From Nitrospira sp. KM1 (GTDB lineage Bacteria; Nitrospirota; Nitrospiria; Nitrospirales; Nitrospiraceae): a stretch of 64,000 nucleotides of DNA. The DNA is taken from the NCBI RefSeq assembly GCF_011405515.1, contig NZ_AP022671.1:2604001-2668000 (forward strand). Reading direction: 5' to 3'. Shown here one piece after another: positions 17,009 to 25,590 of the stretch. The notes beneath the pieces were generated by a model. The model saw nothing but the letters and a program-made list of their open reading frames with translations, was not told where the DNA came from and searched no databases. The stretch's first letter is position 1, and each line of letters opens with the position of its first letter. The position numbers and the translations under genes are program-made.

Positions 17009-17405
17009 GATCGTTCGTTCTGTTCTCAGTATTCTGAGCCTTGCGAACGTACTAATGTTGACATCTTGCGTTTCTTTGTCTGGGACACCCGGATCTCTCA
17101 ATCGCTGTCCCTCTGCTGCCCCCAAGCAGCTTGTTGGTGCAGGTCACAATACCTTGCATGTGGAATATCAGGAGCCGGAGACCCAAGTGAACGGGATGCC
17201 GCTCAGAACACTGAGTTTTACGACCATTTATTACGACTTAGGATCTGGCGCTGTTGAATATGCAAAACATAACGCCACAGACGTTGGGGGAAAAGGAAAA
17301 GTGAGTCGAGACATTGTTATTCCGATCTCTGCCGGAAAGCAAACTGAAGTACGCGTGTGTGTGACAGCTACCAACTCCGTGGGAGAAGGAGCCCCATCCT
17401 TCTAG
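17001..17405 (+). CDS. small lipoprotein with fibronectin-III-like domain
   Basis: About 134 residues. The signal peptide ends LMLTSC, a lipobox with Cys at about 23. The mature domain has beta-sandwich features (LHVEYQEPE, LRTLSFTTIYYDLG, KVSRDIVIPISA, TEVRVCVTATNSVGEG) resembling a fibronectin type III or similar Ig-like fold. Three in-frame ATGs (16983, 17001, 17007) are possible; a GGAAA lies just before 17001. It is probably anchored to the outer or inner membrane facing the periplasm. Function is unknown. Its start overlaps a divergent hypothetical gene. Confidence 0.75.
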   Translation: MNMIVRSVLSILSLANVLMLTSCVSLSGTPGSLNRCPSAAPKQLVGAGHNTLHVEYQEPETQVNGMPLRTLSFTTIYYDLGSGAVEYAKHNATDVGGKGKVSRDIVIPISAGKQTEVRVCVTATNSVGEGAPSF

Positions 17406-17537
17406 CGCGCTCTTTATAGAATGTCGATTTATCCAAGAGTTTCCCCGCTGCAGTGATACCAAAGAACCTCCAACGCAGCCAGCTCGATGGATCGGATGCG
17501 AAAACGCTATCCAACGATCCAGATTACCCATTACGCA

Positions 17538-18281
17538 TTATTGTCCCTCAAAGAAGCGGACGGCGTTCAGCAATTCAGGGAAATTGTAAATAATATAATC
17601 TGGGTTGACCCCTTCCTTCTCCTGCAGACCCTGGTTTGATCGGATAAAAACGGTCTTGATTCCCACGCGTTGGGCGCCATAGACATCTCGATACATGTCG
17701 TTTCCGACATACAACACTTCGGAGCTCTTCAAGTTGATGGCAGAGAGGACGTTTCGGAACAATTGCTGATGGGGTTTTCTGAAACCTACGTCCCCGGAGA
17801 CGATTATGGGATCGAAGTACCGCAAGAGACCTACGGCGTGCAGCTCCGGTACAGCATAGGGTGTCTGAGCATCAGTAATCACGGCGAGCTGGTATGTTTG
17901 ATGGAGTTGAGCAATTGTATCCATCACTCCAGGATACAATTCCAATCGAAAGCGTGACGCTGCCCGGTAGGTCTCTGCCAGATACAAGGGCAAATGCTCA
18001 AGTTTCTGCTTCGGCAGTCGTCGTGAAAAATCCGATGAATACAGACTGATGATGTCCTGAAAGATTTCGACGACATTGAACTCGGGGTGCCGCTGTTGCG
18101 ACGCATCGCGCTGTTCCTTCATTTTCCGAAAAAATGTGTCTCTCAACCTGGCAGGGTCGAGCGCAATGCCCTGATATGACAGCACGTTGCTTACGATCCG
18201 GTACACATCTTCGAGCCCTTCATCTGTTCTGATATCCACGAGCGTCCCGTTGACGTCGAATATCAGACCTTTGACGATCAT
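17538..18281 (-). CDS. HAD-family hydrolase (subfamily IA type)
   Basis: A 247-residue HAD hydrolase. Motif I is FDVNGTLVD: the nucleophile Asp is kept, but the second Asp of DxDGT is Asn, unlike most phosphatases. Motif II is AVITDAQ, the motif III lysine lies in RKPHQQLF, and motif IV reads LYVGNDMYRDVYGA. A helical cap lies at about residues 20-100. The start ATG directly abuts the stop of the upstream APH-like kinase gene, so the pair is one operon. A phosphate-ester substrate made by that kinase is plausible but unproven. The Asn could alter or slow the acid/base step. Confidence 0.88.
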   Translation of the reverse strand: MIVKGLIFDVNGTLVDIRTDEGLEDVYRIVSNVLSYQGIALDPARLRDTFFRKMKEQRDASQQRHPEFNVVEIFQDIISLYSSDFSRRLPKQKLEHLPLYLAETYRAASRFRLELYPGVMDTIAQLHQTYQLAVITDAQTPYAVPELHAVGLLRYFDPIIVSGDVGFRKPHQQLFRNVLSAINLKSSEVLYVGNDMYRDVYGAQRVGIKTVFIRSNQGLQEKEGVNPDYIIYNFPELLNAVRFFEGQ

Positions 18282-19295
18282 TTACAAACCTCTCCTCCAG
18301 CACTCCTTGGCTTCGTTGATCAAGCGCCTGCGATAATCGTGATCGACCCATGCATTGCGTGCGATACGCAAAAGCGTCATGCCCATATAAAACGGGACGC
18401 GGCCGGTCATGGATCGAAATGCGCCCTCGCGGTCGGGGAAATGGCAGGCATATTCCCATAGGAAATGTCCTATGAATGGTTCTGCGGCATGCCTGTCATG
18501 CGTCATGTGCATGAAGAAATGCTTCAATTCTCCCGCGATGCGCCCGGTGTCAAACACCCGATCTGCATGCTTCCCCCGCTCGAGGTCGAACGTGATCACG
18601 TGCAAATGCTCTCCGAAGGCAAAGTTTTCCGGCGTGGCGTCCCCATGCACGAACACCTGGTTGTCCTGCCACATTTTAGGTTGACGACTCCACTGGTCCC
18701 GGAGCCAGCGCAATTCGCCGCACTCCTCGTTCCCGACGGCTCCGATCTTGTGCAGGCTATGGATGAGGCGATCGACATAGCGACAATCTTGATGGAAGTC
18801 GACCCTGGCGCTGACAGCTGTCCGATTGTGGAACGTGGAGAGAAAATACGCGAGCGCGGTCAGCTTGGAATACAGCTTGGGAGAACGCCCGTCTCGAATC
18901 GATTCACGAATCACGTCACTGAGCAGTTCTCCGCCCGTATGCTCGGTCACCAGTAGCGCGTTCATGGAATAGTAGCGCCCCAACGGTTTGACGACCTGGT
19001 GGGGATAGCCGGTCAGCCCTTGTTCCCGCATCATACACAAATGGTCGAACTCATGCGTGAGTCGTATGGCCGCCTTCTCCTGGTTCGGATTGCCCGACGA
19101 AAGGAAAAACTTGCCGATCACCTGCGTGCCTGTCGAACGCTCTTCATACAGATACACATCATTCGATCCATTGAGTTTGAACACACGGTAGGTAGCGGAG
19201 CCGGAAGTTCCCGTCAGTTGTGGCTGGACGTGGTGCTGAAGATAATCATGCAACGGATCGTGGTGCGGAAGACGCCCGACGTAGGTTTTGCGCAT
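18282..19295 (-). CDS. APH-fold kinase (aminoglycoside phosphotransferase family)
   Basis: A 337-residue protein-kinase-like small-molecule kinase. The catalytic loop is VFVHGDATPENF (HGDxxxxN) and the metal-binding segment is ITFDLERG. The N-lobe has the nucleotide-binding lysine in VIGKFFLSSG. Family members phosphorylate sugars, choline, antibiotics or cofactors; nothing here points to resistance. It lies immediately upstream of a HAD hydrolase with no gap, suggesting a kinase/phosphatase pair acting on one metabolite. The start at 19295 has no strong ribosome site. Confidence 0.85.
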   Translation of the reverse strand: MRKTYVGRLPHHDPLHDYLQHHVQPQLTGTSGSATYRVFKLNGSNDVYLYEERSTGTQVIGKFFLSSGNPNQEKAAIRLTHEFDHLCMMREQGLTGYPHQVVKPLGRYYSMNALLVTEHTGGELLSDVIRESIRDGRSPKLYSKLTALAYFLSTFHNRTAVSARVDFHQDCRYVDRLIHSLHKIGAVGNEECGELRWLRDQWSRQPKMWQDNQVFVHGDATPENFAFGEHLHVITFDLERGKHADRVFDTGRIAGELKHFFMHMTHDRHAAEPFIGHFLWEYACHFPDREGAFRSMTGRVPFYMGMTLLRIARNAWVDHDYRRRLINEAKECWRRGL

Positions 19296-19549
19296 GGCTC
19301 AAAAGACCTGGTCGACAGTTGCGATCGGACAGCGCGTGTCACCGAGTAATCCGGAGATACGAAGGTCATTCTCACACCCGAACCCCGCTTACACAAATGC
19401 CGGCCGTTGTTGAGAAGAGGATGGATCATCCCATGCTGTGGGCGCCATATTTTCTCAGTGCGTCCATGGGAGGTGACGATTGAGACGTGTTGTGTAAGGC
19501 GAAACAAGAGCGGTACAGTTGAGGCAGGTCTTAGCCAAGCGGTGAACGG

Positions 19550-19744
19550 ATGAATACAACTCAAGCGGCGGAACTGCGGGTGAAATGGAAGGAACGGCGT
19601 GAGATGGCCATGTGTGAGCATCTCAATCTAGAATTGGAATGGACGGACAATGGTTTTCGGACGGGATTCTATGACTGCATTGTGTGTGGAGAACATGTCG
19701 TCCGTCAGCCCAGGCCGAAGGAGGGACACGCTCAAGAAAGCTGA
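19550..19744 (+). CDS. small Cys-containing hypothetical protein
   Basis: A 64-residue protein. A basic helix (ELRVKWKERREMAM) is followed by CEHLNLELEW, then YDCIVCGEHV. The C-x-H plus CxxC arrangement could bind zinc. No named family was recognised. It is convergent with the receiver gene at 19764. Confidence 0.65.
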   Translation: MNTTQAAELRVKWKERREMAMCEHLNLELEWTDNGFRTGFYDCIVCGEHVVRQPRPKEGHAQES

Positions 19745-19763
19745 TGTTGAGGTGGGGGCTCCC

Positions 19764-20186
19764 TCATAACGGTCGATCTCTTCGAATTGATTTGACGGCG
19801 GCGATGGCCTCCCGGAGCGCTTGGTCCAGGTCTTCCACGGAAGTCAATGCTTTTACCAAACAGACGTATGCACCGGACCTCATGGCAAGGTCGGCGAGCG
19901 TGAGGAAAATTTTGCGTGTCAGCACGACCACGGCGATGTCAGGGTGATGGGGACGTGGAAGGACCCGAGCCAACAGCTCCAAGCCTGTCATATCAGGCAG
20001 ATCCAGTTCGAGAATGATGCAATCAAACGAGTGGGCCTGCAGTAATTGAAGAGCCGTCTGGCCGCTTTCAGCTTCTACGACATGATAGTCGGCTGAGGTT
20101 AACGTCAACTGCCGCCGCCAGTACGGGCGGTCATCATCGTTGCTGTCGATGATGAGCACGTTGATGCGCCCATGTGAGCCCTCCAT
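19764..20186 (-). CDS. receiver-domain protein with Glu at the phospho-acceptor site
   Basis: A 140-residue single receiver domain. The acidic pocket (LIIDSNDDD), the switch Thr (VVVLT) and the lysine (CLVKAL) are present. The acceptor segment reads CIILELDLPDMTG, so the Asp normally phosphorylated aligns with Glu. Such receivers are phosphorylation-independent and may mimic the active state. The start is taken at 20186 (MEGSHGR); upstream in-frame sequence up to 20414 is not receiver-like. No kinase is adjacent; a normal receiver gene lies divergently at 20734. Confidence 0.8.
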   Translation of the reverse strand: MEGSHGRINVLIIDSNDDDRPYWRRQLTLTSADYHVVEAESGQTALQLLQAHSFDCIILELDLPDMTGLELLARVLPRPHHPDIAVVVLTRKIFLTLADLAMRSGAYVCLVKALTSVEDLDQALREAIAAVKSIRRDRPL

Positions 20187-20733
20187 ACTTTCACCTTGGT
20201 CCAGATTCCTTTTCTGAGTCAACGTAAGGCCCAATTTTCTCAGTAAGTGTGACAAATGACCCCAAACACGAAATCGACGAGCCGTACCGGGAACGGTGAG
20301 ACTCACTCTTGTGAGTCGACATACTTCCTCATGTAAAATTTCGTGGTTCCGTGCCGAGTGCGAACTATGAGCTTCGATTTCTGAGCGCCGATCGCCGCCG
20401 AGAGCCACGGCCAACTCCTACATAACCTTCCGTCCTTCGGTGGCCTTCGAGCGGCGGCTCTCCGAAACGATCAACACTCGGGCGTGACGGCTTGGCATGA
20501 ACCGTCTGGCCCGAACAGTTTTCTTGCGGGGAACCAACGCCTGAGCATTGATCATATTCCCTCGTCTCGAAGACGCCCGCTCGCCTTCCCACCATAGCCA
20601 TGTGCATTATCCCGTCCGGGATCGGTCCGAGAGCGCCATGATCCGGGATGCAAGTCTCAAATCAATCTTCTCCTTGTGAATCTCCTCGTTTTCAGTATCC
20701 TCAGTGATGTTGCGTCGTGCACGACGGGAGATT
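20187..20733. other. intergenic region between divergent receiver genes
   Basis: About 550 bases. Open frames on the minus strand lead into the receiver gene but are Ser/Arg/His-rich and unsupported. It probably holds both promoters; none was clear enough to mark. Confidence 0.35.
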
Positions 20734-21096
20734 ATGGCATCAATCCTCATCATCGATGACGAACCCGCGGTTCGGCTGCTCTTGCGGACCGTGCTGGAAC
20801 AATCAGGTTATGACGTGCGGGAAGCCCAGAGCGGTCGAGAAGGTCTCGCTTCCTATAGAGAACAGACCGCCGATCTAGTGATCACGGACATTCTGATGCC
20901 TGATCTGAGTGGCCTGGATACGATCATTGAGCTGACGAGAGAATTTCTCAACGTAAAAGTCATCGCCATTACGGGCGTGCTAGGTGAGCCGCAGATGCTC
21001 GAAAGGGCAAGACTGCTGGGCGCCCGTCACATGCTCACCAAGCCTTTCAGTGTTCCGGAACTCCTCAGCGCCGTGCGTGACGAGTTGGAACACTAA
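20734..21096 (+). CDS. single-domain response regulator
   Basis: A 120-residue CheY-like receiver: ILIIDDEPAVR acidic pocket, phospho-acceptor Asp in LVITDILMPDLSG, switch Thr in IAITG, lysine in MLTKPFS. It has no output domain. GGGAG lies just before the ATG at 20734; an in-frame upstream ATG is rejected because it places the ribosome site inside the gene. A similar protein is encoded at 58734-59135, sharing LVITDILMPD and the IAITG region. Confidence 0.9.
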   Translation: MASILIIDDEPAVRLLLRTVLEQSGYDVREAQSGREGLASYREQTADLVITDILMPDLSGLDTIIELTREFLNVKVIAITGVLGEPQMLERARLLGARHMLTKPFSVPELLSAVRDELEH

Positions 21097-21219
21097 CCGG
21101 AACCGAACTCACCATCCAGGAACAGTCGATGATCCCCGCCGACGTTTTGTGGGTGGCACAAACGAGCGCGCTCGGCGTATGCTTGACCAGCTGGATAAAT
21201 CCTGGGGGTCTATCTGCGC

Positions 21220-22299
21220 ATGCGGAGCCCGGTTGGACTGGATACCATCATCAACATACGTTGGATGCTCATTATTATTCTTGGGTGTGCCATGCTCGTC
21301 GGAAGAGCAGAGGACGGCGTACCCCACTCTCCCGCCGGCTCGTCAGAGGATCAGCATTCTCATGGGTTCGTAGGGAATCGGTTTGTCGCTTCATCAGCAG
21401 GGAAGAATCCGTCGACCCAGCCGACTGGCGCAGGGAAACTGCTGCTTCGCTGCGTTTCTCCACTTGGTTGCCGCGTCAGTATAGACGGAGAGCCCTTTGC
21501 AACGATTCCACCGAATGCAGCCAGGAAAGCTGCTCTCGATTTTGGAGAACACCTGATCGAGACTGATTCAGACACTCCCGCCCTTGGAGCCATTGCCTCT
21601 CATTCGACCGTCGTGAATAGCTCGCAACAACGACTATATGAAATCGCCCCGCGACCTCCAACGTGGGCACAGGTCGCAACTGCCGTGGAAGGAAGGGCAG
21701 TCCTGGCGCATACAAAAGCCGGGGCGAGAGGTTTTGACCGGGACAAGAAGGAATGGACCGGCATCGGAGCCTCTCACGAGATCAACGGGATCTCAGATGT
21801 GTGCTCGGGGTTTCTCAACCGATTCGTCTTGGCGGACGTGGAGAAGGTTGGGTCGATGTTCATCCTCCCGGAGCTGCTGGATGTCAGCAGTTCCGGCGGG
21901 AAACCAATCGAGATCAAGCCACGAGATTGCTCGAAACAGGTAAAGCAGAATCTGCATCATCATGGATTGGAGCAAGCGGAGAGCGAGGGATGGCTGACGG
22001 TAAGGACGCAGAGTCTCACCGGGATGCATGACAAGAATGGAGAGAGCGTACTGGTCGGTCAATCGACGTCTGCCTATCCCTCCGATATCTTTTCACTCGT
22101 GGCCAGCGACGTGCGCGTCAGGGGGGGGAGAGCATTGAGGCCGGGCAAATTGGATGATTGCCCCAGGGGTGAGAACCTGGCTCCCTTCTTCATTGGCGAA
22201 GTATTGGGATATCTCTTAACGGCAAACGTAGGCCTGTATGTGGATACTGAAAAACTTGAGGAATTCGACAGCACAGTTCGGGTCTTATGGTGTCGATAG
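21220..22299 (+). CDS. exported hypothetical protein with a PEGA-like segment
   Basis: A 359-residue protein. An N-terminal hydrophobic helix (WMLIIILGCAMLVG) acts as signal or anchor. Residues about 73-115 (LLLRCVSPLGCRVSIDGEPF, then GEHLIETDS) look like a PEGA-type beta domain. The rest has six further Cys and no recognised domain; it contains DVCSGFLNRFVLADV and PELLDVSSSGGKPIEIKP. The ATG at 21220 follows GGGGGT, but a start nearer the hydrophobic helix is possible. It stands apart from both flanking genes. Confidence 0.75.
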   Translation: MRSPVGLDTIINIRWMLIIILGCAMLVGRAEDGVPHSPAGSSEDQHSHGFVGNRFVASSAGKNPSTQPTGAGKLLLRCVSPLGCRVSIDGEPFATIPPNAARKAALDFGEHLIETDSDTPALGAIASHSTVVNSSQQRLYEIAPRPPTWAQVATAVEGRAVLAHTKAGARGFDRDKKEWTGIGASHEINGISDVCSGFLNRFVLADVEKVGSMFILPELLDVSSSGGKPIEIKPRDCSKQVKQNLHHHGLEQAESEGWLTVRTQSLTGMHDKNGESVLVGQSTSAYPSDIFSLVASDVRVRGGRALRPGKLDDCPRGENLAPFFIGEVLGYLLTANVGLYVDTEKLEEFDSTVRVLWCR

Positions 22300-22411
22300 G
22301 TAGCGGAAGGTTGCACCCTCTGGTCTGATGAGACGGGAATTGATACTATGTTAAGCATTCCGCGCACCGGATGAGGGGTGCGGGTCCGGAAGAAACGGAG
22401 GAGTGTCTATC

Positions 22412-22816
22412 ATGATGAAAAGCTATGTGGTCCAACTCGAAGAAGCGACGATTGAGAACAAGAACTTCCGCCATGTACTGTTTACCGCACACCATTCACA
22501 ATTGGTCCTCATGAGTTTGAAACCCGGAGAGGAAATTGGAGAGGAAGTCCACGATCTCGATCAGTTCATCCGGTTTGAGTCGGGCACGGGTATGGTCGTC
22601 CTGGACGGACAGCAGCAGCCTGTCGGAGACGGATTTGCGGTGATCATCCCAAAAGGCACAAAGCACAACGTGTTCAATACCTCAAAGACCGAGCATCTGA
22701 AGCTCTACACTGTGTACAGTCCGCCCGATCACAAACTTGGAACTATTCACAAGACCAAGCAGGATGCGGATAGGGACTCTCAGGATCACTTCGACGGCCG
22801 GACCGACGTCCAATAA
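22412..22816 (+). CDS. cupin-domain protein
   Basis: A 134-residue single cupin. Conserved features are LVLMSLKPGEEIGEEVHDLDQFIRF (motif 1, with E and H ligands), then GDGFAVIIPKGTKHNVFN (motif 2, with the H ligand). It resembles the RemF/mannose-6-phosphate-isomerase-like small cupins that bind a metal and a small molecule. The start is set by GGAGGAG eight bases before the ATG; a GTG three codons earlier lies inside that ribosome site. No partner gene indicates a substrate. Confidence 0.88.
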   Translation: MMKSYVVQLEEATIENKNFRHVLFTAHHSQLVLMSLKPGEEIGEEVHDLDQFIRFESGTGMVVLDGQQQPVGDGFAVIIPKGTKHNVFNTSKTEHLKLYTVYSPPDHKLGTIHKTKQDADRDSQDHFDGRTDVQ

Positions 22817-22912
22817 TGATCGATGCGCAAGCATCGGGTGCCGAGGACGAGCATCGTGAAATCGAGCCTGCGTCGAAGGTGGACACGCCACCAACGCTGT
22901 AGGAGGTCATCC

Positions 22913-23245
22913 ATGATGTGCGGTATGCGAATCGTTGTCGTTCTGCTCCTTGCCGTGCTTCCGACAGTCGTTCCGGCCCAAACTCCCGATGGCGTTCCTT
23001 CAAACGCTGCTACGGTTGTGAAAGGAGATGTATTGTATTGGGAAGGAGAGGAACTGGTCGTGAGAGAATTTTCAGGCCATGAAGTTCGGCTGCGCGTGGC
23101 GGCTGATACCAAGATCGTCGGAGCGGCAGGAAAACTCAAGACGGGCGACAAGATTGAAGCGTTGACCAAGTCAGATGGTCACACTACTTCAATCACGCTC
23201 CAAATTCCAGGCGGCGCATCCCCCGCTCCGCCCGTCCCTCAGTAG
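22913..23245 (+). CDS. exported small protein (DUF5666-like)
   Basis: A 110-residue protein with a signal peptide (MRIVVVLLLAVLPTVVPAQ). The short beta domain reads VVKGDVLYWEGEELVVREFSGHEVRLRV, then TKIVG and LKTGDKIEALTKSDGH, resembling small exported OB-like proteins of the DUF5666 type. The tail is Pro-rich. AGGAGGT lies just before the ATG. It lies about 96 bases after the cupin gene and could share its transcript. Confidence 0.78.
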   Translation: MMCGMRIVVVLLLAVLPTVVPAQTPDGVPSNAATVVKGDVLYWEGEELVVREFSGHEVRLRVAADTKIVGAAGKLKTGDKIEALTKSDGHTTSITLQIPGGASPAPPVPQ

Positions 23246-23702
23246 GCTTCTTTGCCGGGTGGACCCGATAGCCTGAAAATTTCGATTCAAACCCCGCGAT
23301 TGACGATTCCTGCCGCACGCAACTCTGGGCAGTAAGAAGATGATTCGAAAGCGAGACCGTGAGATGGCCGTAACGGGTTGAGAGATCCTGAAGAAGTTCG
23401 ATTCGACCCTCTACGTTACAGCTTCTTGTCGTGCAGGTACTTGGTCGGTCGTCCCTGGCTTCCCGTTTCTGCCATTGCGCTCAGTAGCCTTGGGAGAACC
23501 TGGGACGCTCATGACTATCGGACAACGGGTCTATCTCCCAAAAGCACTCTCAGGGAGATCTTGTGTTCAACTACCAGAATGTAGAGGCTGCGCTGCAAAG
23601 CATTTTTCAACTGCCAATTGAATCTCATCAGCATGCGATTGATGATTGAGGGTGATGTCCACAGATGCGCGGTGTCGTGGAACGACTAAAGTGTACCGAC
23701 GA
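23246..23702. other. gene-free stretch
   Basis: About 455 bases without a supportable gene or recognised RNA. Short frames lack ribosome sites. Confidence 0.4.
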
Positions 23703-24245
23703 ATGGGAATGAGATTTACCACGAGAGTATTGTTAGCCGTCGCCGAGTGGGCACTCGGTCTTGCCCTTGTCCTTGTTCTCCCTCAGACCGTCCATCACGC
23801 CTCTGCTGCGACTGGACAGGACAACGAAAAGATTGAACTCTATATGATCGCAGGCGACTACCGTCGTGCACTGGAAACGTGCCAGCGGGGTCTGGACGAG
23901 ACCCCGTCCGTGTCGGGGTATGTTCGCTTGATCTATGTCTATCATGCCATTGATGCATATCTTGAGCACCTTTCGCGTGAGGAGCAATGGACTGCCGTCG
24001 AACAGCTGTATCTCAACCTCGCCCATCGAGCCACCGAGGAACTGGTTGACCCTCCCGGAGGCTTGGCTCGCATGGCAAAAGAAATGATTCAGACAGGTGT
24101 TCGCCAACAATCGGACGTCGCGGCAGCCATGGCAAACAGACTGAACAAAACAGAAACTGATCGTCTCTGGTTAGAGCAGGCACGGTGGCGTGACGCTCAT
24201 CCGAGTGGATGGTGGAAAAGCCTGCCGTCGGATTGGATGCGGTAG
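23703..24245 (+). CDS. exported helical hypothetical protein
   Basis: About 180 residues. A signal peptide (VLLAVAEWALGLALVLVLPQ, then HHASAA) precedes a wholly helical region that begins IELYMIAGDYRRALETCQRGLDETPS, reminiscent of one TPR hairpin, and continues YLEHLSREEQWTAVEQLYLNL. The C-terminus is Trp-rich (SGWWKSLPSDWMR). No named family was recognised. Several in-frame ATGs are possible. It ends 6 bases before the photolyase remnant. Confidence 0.7.
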   Translation: MGMRFTTRVLLAVAEWALGLALVLVLPQTVHHASAATGQDNEKIELYMIAGDYRRALETCQRGLDETPSVSGYVRLIYVYHAIDAYLEHLSREEQWTAVEQLYLNLAHRATEELVDPPGGLARMAKEMIQTGVRQQSDVAAAMANRLNKTETDRLWLEQARWRDAHPSGWWKSLPSDWMR

Positions 24246-24251
24246 ACCCCC

Positions 24252-24584
24252 ATGAGTGACGTCGCCGCGAACAACGGCAACTGGCAATGGTGCGCCTCCA
24301 CCGGCACTGACGCCATGCGCGGGTACCGTATTTTCAACCCCGTCTTGCAAAGCAAGAAATTCGATCCGGACGGTAGCTACATTAAGCGGTATGTGCCAGA
24401 ACTCGTCTCGCTTCCTGAGCGGTTCATTCATGAACCTCATATGATGAGCACGCAAGAACAGACTCGATTCGCTTGCCGTCTCGGCATAGACTATCCTGAG
24501 CCTGTGGTAGATCATCAGCAGGCCCGACACGAATATTTATCGCTGGCCGAATCGTCCCGAGCGGAAGCACGCGGATCCTCATGA
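24252..24584 (+). pseudogene. C-terminal photolyase/cryptochrome remnant
   Basis: The 110-residue frame begins MSDVAANNGNWQWCASTGTDA and continues YRIFNPVLQSKKFDPDGSYIKRYVPEL. This is the FAD-pocket end of class I photolyases (about the last 100 of 470 residues, including the NNGNWQW signature). The antenna domain and most of the FAD domain are absent, and no further sequence was found upstream. It cannot repair DNA alone. It has an ATG but no clear ribosome site, and overlaps the next gene by 4 bases (ATGA). That neighbour is the ybgA-like gene, which also adjoins phr in Escherichia coli, so the remnant marks an ancestral pair. Confidence 0.8.
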
Positions 24585-25558
24585 CAAGCACAGGCCTAAG
24601 CGAGTCTCATCCCTTACCGATTCGCATTGGCGTCAGCCGGTGCCTTTTGGGGGAACAGGTCAGATACGACGGCGGTCACAAACGGGATCGCTTCGTCACC
24701 GACGTGTTGAGCCGTCACGTCGAATGGGTGCCGATTTGTCCTGAGGTTGAAGCGGGCATGACCACGCCCCGTGAGCCCATGCGCCTGGAAGGCGATGTGC
24801 TGCACCCGGAGCTTATTACAATTAAGACCGGCAGGAACATGACCAGGCAGCTTGCTGACTATACAGAGCGAAAACTTGGCTCTCTGGCAGGCGATGGGCT
24901 CTCGGGGTATATTTTCAAGAAAGATTCTCCGAGCTGTGGTGTCACACGGGTACGCGTATTCGATCGTCATGGTCTGCCGATCCGTTCCGGCGTCGGACTC
25001 TTCGCACGGGCGTTTACCAAACAGTATCCTCTTGTCCCGGTAGAAGATGAAGGCCGTCTGTCCGATCCGGCCATCCGTGACAATTTCATTGAGCGAGTCT
25101 GTTCGTATTATCGGTTCCAGAGATTGGGACAGGGCGGACTCACCCGTGAGAAGATCGTTCGATTTCATACGATTCACAAGTACCTGGTACTGGCGCATAG
25201 CCGCGGTCATTACCAGACGTTGGGACGACTTGTGGCTCACGCCCACGTGTATAGATCTGCACAGCTCTACGAGCGCTACGGCCCGTTGTTCATGCAGGCC
25301 CTATCGGTAAAAACGACCCTACGAAAGCACGTCAACGTTCTTCAACACATCGTGGGCCACCTCAAAGACCGCCTCCAAGCGGATGAACGGCAGGAGCTCG
25401 ATGCGGTGATCCGCGAATATCATCAGGGTTTCGTGCCGCTCGTTGTGCCCATCACGTTGCTTCAACATTACGCGGGCGTGTATGACGTCTCTTATCTTCG
25501 AGAGCAGGTCTATCTCACTCCCTACCCAAAGGAGCTCAAGCTTAGAAATTACGTGTAG
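24581..25558 (+). CDS. DUF523/DUF1722 (YbgA-like) protein
   Basis: A 325-residue fusion of two domains. Residues about 14-155 are DUF523: GVSRCLLGEQVRYDGGHKRD, then VPICPEVEAGM and KKDSPSCGVTRV, all conserved. Residues about 200-320 are DUF1722, with FHTIHKYLVLAHSRGHYQTLG and the conserved C-terminal FVPLVVPITLLQHY. The family is often encoded beside photolyase genes; its biochemical role is unsettled. It overlaps the photolyase remnant by 4 bases. Conserved Cys residues in the DUF523 part may bind metal. Confidence 0.9.
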   Translation: MTSTGLSESHPLPIRIGVSRCLLGEQVRYDGGHKRDRFVTDVLSRHVEWVPICPEVEAGMTTPREPMRLEGDVLHPELITIKTGRNMTRQLADYTERKLGSLAGDGLSGYIFKKDSPSCGVTRVRVFDRHGLPIRSGVGLFARAFTKQYPLVPVEDEGRLSDPAIRDNFIERVCSYYRFQRLGQGGLTREKIVRFHTIHKYLVLAHSRGHYQTLGRLVAHAHVYRSAQLYERYGPLFMQALSVKTTLRKHVNVLQHIVGHLKDRLQADERQELDAVIREYHQGFVPLVVPITLLQHYAGVYDVSYLREQVYLTPYPKELKLRNYV

Positions 25559-25590
25559 GCTGTTGAACAGGCGCGATGAAAGGAGTCATG

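Noticed and set aside
18282-19295. Reading the APH-fold kinase as an antibiotic-resistance gene.
   Set aside because: The fold is shared by many metabolic kinases, and the pairing with a HAD hydrolase points to metabolism.
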